NCBI RefSeq assembly: GCF_022832975.1
Contig: NZ_CP094846.1
Location: 1,997,501 to 2,061,500 of the forward strand
DNA: 64,000 nt
Origin: Ornithobacterium rhinotracheale
GTDB lineage: Bacteria; Bacteroidota; Bacteroidia; Flavobacteriales; Weeksellaceae
Direction: 5' to 3'
Below, piece by piece: positions 8,846-16,020 of the stretch; the stretch's first letter is position 1, and each line of letters opens with the position of its first letter. Made by a program: the position numbers and the translations under genes. The notes beneath the pieces were generated by a model. That model was not told the DNA's origin, made no database searches, and was given only the letters and a program-made list of their open reading frames with translations.

Positions 8846-9021
8846 CCACATTAGTCCAGGTGATTTGTGTAAAACTCCTAAAAACAGGATTTGAGTTATT
8901 CCAGCATTCAGACTTCCTTTTCTTCAGGTGCCTGGTTAGGCGAAGGCTTGTCTTAGGACTGGCATTGGCTCGGTTACATAATTCTCGTTGAGTTTACCAA
9001 ATAATGTTAGAACTAATGTGG
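8846..9021 (-). ncRNA. ssrS: 6S-like RNA (candidate ssrS) between zapA and rny
   Basis: The 295-base gap between zapA and rny has no ORF but holds a 176-base segment whose ends pair perfectly over 10 bases (CCACATTAGT with ACTAATGTGG). The interior contains further complementary stretches, giving a long interrupted hairpin. Length and closing stem fit 6S RNA, which mimics an open promoter and binds sigma-70-type RNA polymerase. In E. coli ssrS also lies just downstream of zapA. The leftward strand is chosen because both neighbours run leftward; the opposite strand would also fold. A covariance-model search would settle it. Confidence 0.65.
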
Positions 9022-9089
9022 AAAATTATCATCCCATAAAATGGGCAGAACTTCTCTATTATTTTTTTTAATTGACTAAAATGTAAAAA

Positions 9090-9377
9090 TTATAAATTTT
9101 GAAGTATTTCTTGCGTAAGAGACTCAAGGTTTTGGTTCAATTTTGCATCTACTTCGCTTTGTTCTTTTTGTCTCGCTAAATCTTTTGCTACATATTGCAA
9201 GGCACACATGGCTAGCGCATCTTGCTTGTCTTTGACACTATATTTTTCCTCAAAATTTTTAATCAACTCATTAATCTTTCTCCCAGTGGCTCGTAAAATC
9301 TCTTCTTCGTCTGGGCTCGCCACCATAGGATAATTTCTATCAGCTACGGTTACTTTAACTCTCACCTGCTCTTTCAC
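9090..9377 (-). CDS. zapA: cell division protein ZapA
   Basis: A 95-residue ZapA-type protein that bundles FtsZ filaments and helps stabilise the Z ring. The N-terminal part (VKVTVADRNYPM) followed by an E-rich helix matches the ZapA globular domain, and the rest forms the tetramerising coiled coil. It starts two bases after the stop of the upstream coiled-coil gene and is followed by the 6S-like RNA and rny, so these probably share a promoter. Confidence 0.9.
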   Translation of the reverse strand: MKEQVRVKVTVADRNYPMVASPDEEEILRATGRKINELIKNFEEKYSVKDKQDALAMCALQYVAKDLARQKEQSEVDAKLNQNLESLTQEILQNL

Positions 9378-9379
9378 TT

Positions 9380-9679
9380 TTATAGAGATTTTTTATTTAC
9401 TTCTGCCATACATAAATCTACTTCTTTAATCAGTCGATTTATTTTTAATTTCATCAATTTCTTATGTTCAGGGTTTCCTCCCAGAGCACTTGCTATTTTT
9501 AAATTCTCGTTTATATGTACTAACTCTTGATTTTTTGCCCACTCCTCATTCAGTTTCAATTTCAATTGCTCGTTTTGGCGAGACAATTCTGCGTTATCTT
9601 CCTGCAATTCCTTGTTTTTGCGTATCATAGCATAAATTGCATTTTCTAGCGCCGAGAAACTTTCTTTATACTTTTGCAT
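9380..9679 (-). CDS. small coiled-coil protein upstream of zapA
   Basis: A 99-residue, highly charged protein, predicted to be helical with heptad-like spacing of hydrophobic residues between about 10 and 65. It has no signal peptide or membrane segment. The gene ends two bases before zapA, so the products are made together. By position and coiled-coil character it may act with ZapA in division, as ZapB does in enterobacteria, but no sequence relation to ZapB can be claimed. Confidence 0.75.
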   Translation of the reverse strand: MQKYKESFSALENAIYAMIRKNKELQEDNAELSRQNEQLKLKLNEEWAKNQELVHINENLKIASALGGNPEHKKLMKLKINRLIKEVDLCMAEVNKKSL

Positions 9680-9710
9680 TAATCTTTAGAGCATTAATTC
9701 TAACAATGTA

Positions 9711-9741
9711 CAAATATAAAGTTTTTTTTAACGCTCTCCAA
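9711..9741 (-). promoter_or_regulatory. promoter of the coiled-coil/zapA/6S/rny unit
   Basis: Leftward TATATTTG (9711-9718) with a TTG at 9739-9741 and a 20-base spacer. It lies 32 bases before the ATG at 9679. Confidence 0.65.
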
Positions 9742-9837
9742 GCGAGTTGGCGGTTTATTTTTTCAGGTTGATTTTTTTATGAACAAAAACTGATAAAAAT
9801 AATCTTGATTTTTAGCTCATATATTACACTAAAAACT

Positions 9838-9845
9838 TATTTTTG
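9838..9845 (+). promoter_or_regulatory. -7 box of the glucan phosphorylase gene
   Basis: TATTTTTG matches TAnnTTTG, 24 bases before the ATG. The nearest upstream TTG (9805-9807) is 30 bases away, which is too far, so only the -7 half is supported. Confidence 0.45.
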
Positions 9846-9869
9846 CAAAAATTTTAATTTTAAAACATT

Positions 9870-11528
9870 ATGAATCAATTACCACAAGCATTTCGTGCGC
9901 CGTATGAATTTGATCCTAAATTCAAAAAATCCTCTGTATATTTCTGTATGGAATTCGGAATAGATCAAGCTTTAAAAATCTATTCTGGAGGTCTAGGTTT
10001 TTTGGCAGGATCTCACATGAGAAGTGCTTATGAGACTAAACAAAATTTAATCGGAATTGGAATTCTTTGGAAATACGGATATTACGACCAATTTAAAAAA
10101 GAAGATCGAAAAATGGGGGTTCTTTTCCAAGAAAAAATTTACCATTTTTTAAAAGATACTAATATCAAATTCACTATTAAAATTGCTGGACACGATGTGT
10201 GGGTAAAAGCTTTTTACCTAGAACCTGATGTGTTTGGCACAGCACCTCTTTTCCTTTTAAGTACAGATTTACCAGAGAATGATTATTTGGCAAAATCTAC
10301 TACTTTCAGACTTTACGATTCAGACCCTAAGGCTAAAATTGCCCAATGTATGGTACTAGGGCTTGGAGGGGCTAAATTATTGGAAGAATTGAACTACGAC
10401 CCAGAAGTGTATCACTTCAACGAAGCTCATGCGCTTTCTGCCGTGTTTAATTGGTTGCCAAGACTAGGTAAAGAAAAATTAAAAGAAAAATTAGTTTTCA
10501 CCACACACACACCAGAAGAAGCTGGAAACGAAAAACACAACATTTATGAACTTTATGAGATGGGATTCTTCAATGGATTACCTCTTGATAGAGTTCGTGA
10601 ACTTACAGGGGTAGAGGGAGATGAATTTAACCACTCACTAGTTGCGCTTCGCTTAACAAGAATCGCTAATGGTGTTTCTAAATTACACGGAGAGGTTTCA
10701 AGACACATGTGGGAAGGCTATGAAGGAGTATGCCCGATTACACATGTTACCAATGCACAAAACAAAAAATACTGGGCTGATAAACGATTGAACAAAGCAA
10801 AAGAAGATAACAACCTTGACGCTCTAATCAAACGAAAAAAAGAATTAAAAGCTTACTTATTTGAAGAAGTAGCGGATCAAAATGCTAAATTATTTGACCC
10901 TAATGTTTTAACCATCGTTTGGGCAAGACGCTTTGCAGAATATAAAAGAGCTGATTTAATTACTCGCGACATTGAAAAATTCAACGAGTTGATGAAAAAT
11001 ACTAAACAACCCGTTCAATTAATCATCGCAGGGAAACCTTACCCTATGGATTATAACGCAATTCGCCAATACGATGCGCTTGTAGAATTAAGCCACGGAT
11101 ACAAAAATATGGCGGTACTTGCAGGATATGAATTAAATCTTTCTAAAAAATTGAAAGACGGTGCAGATATCTGGCTAAATAACCCGCGTGTAACCCGTGA
11201 AGCATCTGGAACTAGTGGTATGACTGCGGCTATGAACGGAGCCATAAACCTATCTACCAACGATGGATGGATTCGTGAATTCAACGAAATGAATCCAGAG
11301 GCACTCTACACCCTCCCTATCATCGACTGGACATTGCCACACTTTGAACAAGATAAAATTGATAGAGAAAATCTTTACAAAATCTTGCAAAATGAAGTAT
11401 TACCGCTCTACTATGACAGACCAGAGGAATGGTACAAAAAAGTTCTTATAAGTATGAATACTGTAACCCCATTCTTTGACTCTGCTCGTATGGTCAGTGA
11501 GTATTACACTAATATTTACAATCTTTAA
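9870..11528 (+). CDS. alpha-glucan phosphorylase homologue (GT35-like, short type) with Thr in place of the PLP lysine
   Basis: A 552-residue member of the short alpha-glucan phosphorylase family, which normally releases glucose 1-phosphate from glycogen or maltodextrin using pyridoxal phosphate. An N-terminal glucan-binding region (SGGLGFLAG, residues 39-47), the NEAHAL motif near residue 185, TTHTPEEAGNE, and the C-terminal EASGTSGMT (444-452) support membership. In canonical phosphorylases the residue after this Met is the PLP-binding Lys (GNMK or SGMK); here it is Thr452 (codon ACT, 11223-11225). The protein may therefore lack the usual cofactor linkage and do different chemistry. It is a single-gene unit with its own terminator. 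The gene name glgP is withheld for this reason. Confidence 0.85.
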   Translation: MNQLPQAFRAPYEFDPKFKKSSVYFCMEFGIDQALKIYSGGLGFLAGSHMRSAYETKQNLIGIGILWKYGYYDQFKKEDRKMGVLFQEKIYHFLKDTNIKFTIKIAGHDVWVKAFYLEPDVFGTAPLFLLSTDLPENDYLAKSTTFRLYDSDPKAKIAQCMVLGLGGAKLLEELNYDPEVYHFNEAHALSAVFNWLPRLGKEKLKEKLVFTTHTPEEAGNEKHNIYELYEMGFFNGLPLDRVRELTGVEGDEFNHSLVALRLTRIANGVSKLHGEVSRHMWEGYEGVCPITHVTNAQNKKYWADKRLNKAKEDNNLDALIKRKKELKAYLFEEVADQNAKLFDPNVLTIVWARRFAEYKRADLITRDIEKFNELMKNTKQPVQLIIAGKPYPMDYNAIRQYDALVELSHGYKNMAVLAGYELNLSKKLKDGADIWLNNPRVTREASGTSGMTAAMNGAINLSTNDGWIREFNEMNPEALYTLPIIDWTLPHFEQDKIDRENLYKILQNEVLPLYYDRPEEWYKKVLISMNTVTPFFDSARMVSEYYTNIYNL

Positions 11529-11564
11529 TCTTCAACATTTTTTGAATTAAAGAAATTTTTTGAG

Positions 11565-11600
11565 AGCAACTTTTCCACATAAAGAAAAGTTGCTTTTTTT
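11565..11600 (+). terminator. terminator of the phosphorylase gene
   Basis: An 11-base inverted repeat (11565-11575 and 11584-11594, arm AGCAACTTTTC) with an 8-base loop, followed by a run of T. Confidence 0.85.
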
Positions 11601-11649
11601 ATTGGTTTAAAAATCGTATCTTCAACCCTCCAATTAAATAATTTTACTT

Positions 11650-12318
11650 ATGAAATTAGAAATCGCATGTTTTGATTTAGAATCTGCGCTCATCGCAGCC
11701 CTTTCTCCCGCCGATCGTATTGAATTTTGTGCAGGACTGAACGAAGGGGGCACTACACCAAGCGCAGAAGATTATCTCACGCTAAAAAAGGAAAGCAAAA
11801 TTCCTGTATATATTATGATTCGCCCAAGGGGTGGCAACTTTGTGTACACCGCAGATGAAATCAAACAAATGATTGAAAGCATCAAGGCTTTTAATGAATT
11901 AGGTGCCGATGGATTTGTGTTTGGTGTACTAAAAGAAGACGGCAACATCGATGTAGAAAATTGCCAAAAGCTTGTAGATGCATGCAATGGCAAACCTTGC
12001 AGTTTCCACCGAGCCATAGACCACACTCCCAACATCATAGAATCTGTGCAAAAAGTCATAAAATTAGGATTTTCAACGATTTTGACATCGGGCAATTGCA
12101 ATTCGGCACCAGAAGGTATAGAAGTTTTAAAACAACTGCAGGAGCAATTTGGCGACCAAATCGATATCATGCCAGGTGGCGGTGTGCGCTCGTCTAATAT
12201 TGGCGAAATTGCTAAGATTGTAAAAGCTCCTTATTATCATTCCTCTGCTATAAAAAAAGGCGAAAAAATCGCTAATTTAGAAGAGATCAAGGCATTAAAA
12301 GACGCCTTAAAAAAATAA
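11650..12318 (+). CDS. cutC: copper homeostasis protein CutC family
   Basis: A 222-residue CutC-family TIM barrel, cytosolic. The N-terminus (LEIACFDLESALIA), the IMIRPRGGNF segment, CSFHRAID, ILTSGN and MPGGGVR are all family hallmarks. CutC is linked to copper tolerance in some bacteria, though its biochemical activity is unresolved. It precedes a ZIP-type metal transporter by 38 bases, which fits a role in metal handling. Confidence 0.9.
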   Translation: MKLEIACFDLESALIAALSPADRIEFCAGLNEGGTTPSAEDYLTLKKESKIPVYIMIRPRGGNFVYTADEIKQMIESIKAFNELGADGFVFGVLKEDGNIDVENCQKLVDACNGKPCSFHRAIDHTPNIIESVQKVIKLGFSTILTSGNCNSAPEGIEVLKQLQEQFGDQIDIMPGGGVRSSNIGEIAKIVKAPYYHSSAIKKGEKIANLEEIKALKDALKK

Positions 12319-12339
12319 CGATTTACCAAAATTAAATAG

Positions 12340-12347
12340 TAAATTTG
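12340..12347 (+). promoter_or_regulatory. -7 box upstream of the ZIP transporter
   Basis: TAAATTTG matches TAnnTTTG and ends nine bases before the ATG at 12357. The TTG inside this box also reads as a possible start codon in frame; the promoter reading is preferred. No TTG is placed at -33. Confidence 0.45.
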
Positions 12348-12356
12348 CCCATAAGC

Positions 12357-13031
12357 ATGAATATTATTTTTTTGATTGTAGCCGTGGCTTTAGGAGCGGC
12401 ATTAGGGCTTGTGCTAGGGAGCAATAAATTGCTCAACAAATTATTACTCACTTTCAGTGGGGCGTATTTGCTTGGAGTAAACATCATCGAGGTTTTTCCT
12501 AGCTTATATAGTTCTGGATCAAATTCGATTAAAATCGGTTTTTTTGTGCTTTTAGGAATTTTAATTCAAATCATTTTAGAAGGAATTACCAAAGGTGCTG
12601 AACACGGACATTTACACAATAAAAATCATGAAACATTCCCTTTGAGTGTTTTTCTCGGTCTTTTTGTTCATGCTTTGATTGAAGGAGTTCCCCTGCATGG
12701 TATAAATGGGCAACATCTACTCTGGGCTATTTTAGTACATAAAATTCCGGTAGCCATGGTACTATTTATTTTCTTGTCTAAATCTAAACTAAGCCCTATA
12801 AAAATTGGGATTTTCATGCTTTTATTTGCTTTAGCATCTCCTATAGGATATGTCTTAGGCAATTACCTACCACAACATCTGCTCACCTATGCTTTAGCTT
12901 TAGCCGCAGGTGTGTTTTTGCATATTTCGACTGTAATAATTTTTGAAAGTGTTGAAGGGCATAAACTTAAATTCAAAAAAATATCGATGGTGATTTTAGG
13001 TTTTATATTAGCTATATTGTTATCCCATTAA
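12357..13031 (+). CDS. ZIP family metal transporter
   Basis: Inner-membrane protein of 224 residues with about eight hydrophobic segments. The central loop is histidine-rich (EHGHLHNKNHE), and the metal-site helices carry VHALIEGVPL and VHKIPVAM, matching the H-x3-E and H-x3-P patterns of ZIP transporters. Such proteins import divalent metals, usually zinc, into the cytoplasm. The ATG at 12357 is chosen over the in-frame TTG at 12345, which lies inside a promoter box. kefF follows after seven bases, so the ZIP gene and the kefF-kefC pair may be co-transcribed. Confidence 0.87.
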   Translation: MNIIFLIVAVALGAALGLVLGSNKLLNKLLLTFSGAYLLGVNIIEVFPSLYSSGSNSIKIGFFVLLGILIQIILEGITKGAEHGHLHNKNHETFPLSVFLGLFVHALIEGVPLHGINGQHLLWAILVHKIPVAMVLFIFLSKSKLSPIKIGIFMLLFALASPIGYVLGNYLPQHLLTYALALAAGVFLHISTVIIFESVEGHKLKFKKISMVILGFILAILLSH

Positions 13032-13038
13032 AAATTGT

Positions 13039-13644
13039 ATGAAACATAATAAAATTTTAATTCTTTTTGCTCATCCTTTGTACGAGAAATCCAGAGCTAA
13101 CAAGATACTTAACCAGAATATCCCCAACTCTGATTATTTTACATTTCATGATTTATATGAATGTTACCCCAACTTTGAAGTAGATATTGCACGAGAGCAA
13201 GAATTACTTTTGGCACACGATATCATCATTTGGCAACACCCATTATATTGGTATTCGTGCCCAGCCCTTTTAAAACAGTGGATAGACATGGTTTTAGTTT
13301 ATGATTGGGCTTATGGAGAGAGAGGTGCTGCACTAAAGGGAAAAACACTTTTGCAAGTAATCACCACAGGTGGCTCTAGAGAAAACTATTGCCCTACGGG
13401 ATTAGAAAAACATACTATTCCAGATTTGCTTGAGCCTTTTTCTCAAACGGCACTTATGTGCGGTATGCGTTATTTACCTCCCTTTGTATTTCACGATGTA
13501 AACAATGTACCTAAAGAAGTTTTGGAAGAAAAAGGAGAGCGATATGGCATTTTGCTCGATTACATCTCAAAATACAGAATTTTTGATTCGGAATTAGAAG
13601 ATTTCATATATTTAAACGACTGGTTTCAACATAAAATACAATAA
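13039..13644 (+). CDS. kefF: KefF-like NAD(P)H:quinone oxidoreductase, ancillary subunit of KefC
   Basis: Flavodoxin-like FMN oxidoreductase of 201 residues. In E. coli KefF binds and activates the glutathione-gated potassium efflux antiporter KefC and reduces quinones. Strong KefF signatures are visible: AHPLYEKSRANK near the N-terminus, WQHPLYWYSCPALLKQW, the DWAYG element and the TTGG motif (TTGGSRENY). The gene ends three bases before kefC, as expected for a partnered pair. The name rests on motif similarity and gene order. Confidence 0.88.
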   Translation: MKHNKILILFAHPLYEKSRANKILNQNIPNSDYFTFHDLYECYPNFEVDIAREQELLLAHDIIIWQHPLYWYSCPALLKQWIDMVLVYDWAYGERGAALKGKTLLQVITTGGSRENYCPTGLEKHTIPDLLEPFSQTALMCGMRYLPPFVFHDVNNVPKEVLEEKGERYGILLDYISKYRIFDSELEDFIYLNDWFQHKIQ

Positions 13645-13647
13645 ACA

Positions 13648-15525
13648 TTGGATAGTTTTTTACTACAAGCCATTATCTATTTAGCGGCAGCGATTTTGTG
13701 CGTGCCTTTGGCTAAAAAATTAGGGTTAAGCTCTGTTTTGGGCTACATTTTTGCGGGAATGCTCATCGGCCCATATATTTTGGGATGGATTGGGCAAAAG
13801 GGAGAAGATTTAATGCACTTTGCGGAGTTTGGCGTAGTGATGATGTTATTTTTGGTAGGATTGGAATTAGAGCCTGCCAAATTCTGGAAAATGCGGAAAT
13901 TCATCTTGGGCATGGGCTCCATCCAGTTGGCGCTCACCGCGACAGTGCTTACAATCCTTATGATCACACTCATCGGGTGGAGTGTGCAAACTTCCATTGC
14001 TATTGCGCTGGCGCTTACTATGTCGTCTACAGCAATTGTTTTACAGACCCTTAGCGAAAAGAATTTAAATAACACATCTGCCGCTCGTTCATCGTTTGCC
14101 GTATTATTGTTTCAAGATATTGCCGTAATCCCAATTTTGGCCTTAATTCCATTGTTGGCCGTTTCGGGAGCGAGTCTTAAGGCTGAAAATTCGGCCGTAA
14201 TTACAGAAGGCTTGCCCAACTGGCTCCAAACCATTATTGTGATTGGCTCCATTGGGCTAATCACTTTAGCTGGGAAATACATCATCGAGCCACTACTTAG
14301 AATTATAGCTAAAACACGATTGCAAGAACTATTTACCGCTTCTGCCCTGCTTTTAGTTATGGGAGTTTCTTACTTAATGGAAATGGTAGGCTTGTCTCCT
14401 GCGCTTGGTGCATTTATCGCGGGAGTAGTTTTGGCAAACTCCGAATTTAAACATGAATTAGAAGGCGATATTGAGCCATTTAAAGGTTTGCTTTTGGGCT
14501 TATTCTTCATCGGTGTAGGAGCCTCTGTAAACTTCCCGTTGATTATGAAACATCCGTGGTTTGTATTAATTTTTGTATTGATTTTAACCGCTGTTAAATT
14601 TTTCATTCTCTTTTTAATCGGAAAAATTTATAAAAAATCTTGGGATCAAAATCTATTGTTTGCCTTTGCCTTGAGCCAAGCTGGGGAATTTGGTTTTGTA
14701 ATTATGAGTTTCTCTCGCCAATTAGAAATCATCAATCGAGAAACTTCGGACATCGTGATGGCGATTATTGCCATCAGTATGCTTTTGACACCGTTTTTAT
14801 TGTTGTTCAACGAACGCGTTTTAGAACCAAAGATTGGCACTAAATTCAAAACAAAACGAAAAGAAGAAGTCTTCTCCGAAGAAATTCAACGTCCAAGCGA
14901 AGTGGTGATTGCAGGATTTGGACATTTTGGAGGAACCATTGGGCGTATGCTTAAAACCAATAATATTACACCTACGATTCTTGACCACGACTCAGAACGC
15001 GTAGATATTTTGCGTAAGATGGGCTATGAAGTGTACTATGGAGATGCAACGCGTGTAGAAGTTCTAAAAGCGGCTAAATTAGAGGAGGCTAAACTTTTCA
15101 TCGCGGCAGTAGATAACCCAGAGGTAAACTTGCAGCTAATGGATGTTGTGCGCAAAAACTTCCCACATGTTAAGGTTATGACTCGAGCTAGAAACAGAAA
15201 CGACGCCTATCAATTCATTGATTTAGGTATTAAGGATTTTTATCGCGACACGCTCTATTCTGCAGTAACACTCGGTGTTGATGCACTAGTATCTCTTGGT
15301 TTAAGAAAATACACTGCCACTCGACAAGGATACCGATTTATAAAATACGATATTGAAACTACTAAAAAATTAGCAGCAAAACGACATGATAAAAAAGCTT
15401 ATTTTTCAACATTAAAAAAGGAAATTGAAACTCAAGAAGAATTACTTAAAAATGATTTATTTGTGCTTGAGGCAGCTGCAGACCATTCATGGGAAAGAGA
15501 TTATTTGAAGGAAGAAAATGAGTAA
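13648..15525 (+). CDS. kefC: KefC-type glutathione-regulated potassium/proton antiporter (CPA2)
   Basis: A 625-residue inner-membrane antiporter. A CPA2 exchanger domain of about 12 helices (residues 1-390) is followed by a cytosolic RCK/TrkA-N domain with the Rossmann motif GFGHFG (423-428) and a conserved acidic residue in LDHDSERVD. KefC exports potassium when glutathione adducts form, acidifying the cell against electrophiles. The start is TTG at 13648: the resulting N-terminus MDSFLLQAIIYL aligns with the E. coli KefC start, and it sits three bases after kefF. Hydrophobic helix 1 would be lost with any later start. Confidence 0.9.
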   Translation: MDSFLLQAIIYLAAAILCVPLAKKLGLSSVLGYIFAGMLIGPYILGWIGQKGEDLMHFAEFGVVMMLFLVGLELEPAKFWKMRKFILGMGSIQLALTATVLTILMITLIGWSVQTSIAIALALTMSSTAIVLQTLSEKNLNNTSAARSSFAVLLFQDIAVIPILALIPLLAVSGASLKAENSAVITEGLPNWLQTIIVIGSIGLITLAGKYIIEPLLRIIAKTRLQELFTASALLLVMGVSYLMEMVGLSPALGAFIAGVVLANSEFKHELEGDIEPFKGLLLGLFFIGVGASVNFPLIMKHPWFVLIFVLILTAVKFFILFLIGKIYKKSWDQNLLFAFALSQAGEFGFVIMSFSRQLEIINRETSDIVMAIIAISMLLTPFLLLFNERVLEPKIGTKFKTKRKEEVFSEEIQRPSEVVIAGFGHFGGTIGRMLKTNNITPTILDHDSERVDILRKMGYEVYYGDATRVEVLKAAKLEEAKLFIAAVDNPEVNLQLMDVVRKNFPHVKVMTRARNRNDAYQFIDLGIKDFYRDTLYSAVTLGVDALVSLGLRKYTATRQGYRFIKYDIETTKKLAAKRHDKKAYFSTLKKEIETQEELLKNDLFVLEAAADHSWERDYLKEENE

Positions 15526-15554
15526 AATTCCGAATTTGAAGGATTTTTAAATAA

Positions 15555-15610
15555 AAAAACGGATTTTGGCATATTTTTGAATTTTCCAAAAAGTATCAAA
15601 ATCCGTTTTT
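15555..15610. terminator. bidirectional terminator after kefC
   Basis: A perfect 14-base inverted repeat (15555-15568 and 15597-15610, arm AAAAACGGATTTTG) around a 28-base loop, with A and T runs at both ends. It lies between convergent genes. Confidence 0.65.
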
Positions 15611-15650
15611 GCTATATTTTATAACTATATTTTATAAATGAGCATACACA

Positions 15651-15686
15651 AGAAGGCGCGATGCAAATGCATCGCGCCTTCTTTTT
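15651..15686 (+). terminator. GC-rich palindrome/terminator between kefC and the rpoC unit
   Basis: A perfect 15-base inverted repeat (15651-15665 and 15668-15682, core GGCGCGATGCA) followed by TTTT on the rightward strand. Its GC content is far above the surroundings. It may be a terminator or a copy of a dispersed REP-like palindrome. Confidence 0.6.
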
Positions 15687-15705
15687 ATTACTATAATTCT
15701 ATGAA

Positions 15706-16008
15706 TTAAGCCTCACCTTGAACACCAAAGTTTGGTGCAGCTTCTGGCTCTTTAATTTCACCAAATTGAGATTCAAAACGATTGATATTTTCAATCAAAG
15801 CCCCAGCTAATCTTTTAGCGTGGTAAGGAGTCAAGATGATTCTTGATTTCACTTGTGGCTTAGGCATTCCTGGCATCATTTGGATGAAATCTACCACAAA
15901 CTCAGTGTTTGAATGATTGATCAAAGCCAAATTTGAATAAGTGCCTGATGCTGTTTCGTTATTGATTTCTATATCAAAGTTTTGTTGTTGTTGGTTATTT
16001 TCGCTCAT
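15706..16008 (-). CDS. DUF3467 protein encoded after rpoC
   Basis: A 100-residue soluble protein of the DUF3467 family. Central conserved segments include SNLALINHSNTEFVVDF and ILTPYHAKRLAGAL; the N-terminus is Gln/Asn-rich and the C-terminus acidic. It follows rpoC after 12 bases on the same strand and is the last gene of the block from tuf to rpoC. Linkage to rpoC is, to my knowledge, widespread in Bacteroidota and suggests a role near transcription, but its biochemical function is not known. Confidence 0.88.
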   Translation of the reverse strand: MSENNQQQQNFDIEINNETASGTYSNLALINHSNTEFVVDFIQMMPGMPKPQVKSRIILTPYHAKRLAGALIENINRFESQFGEIKEPEAAPNFGVQGEA

Positions 16009-16020
16009 GATTTAAAATTT

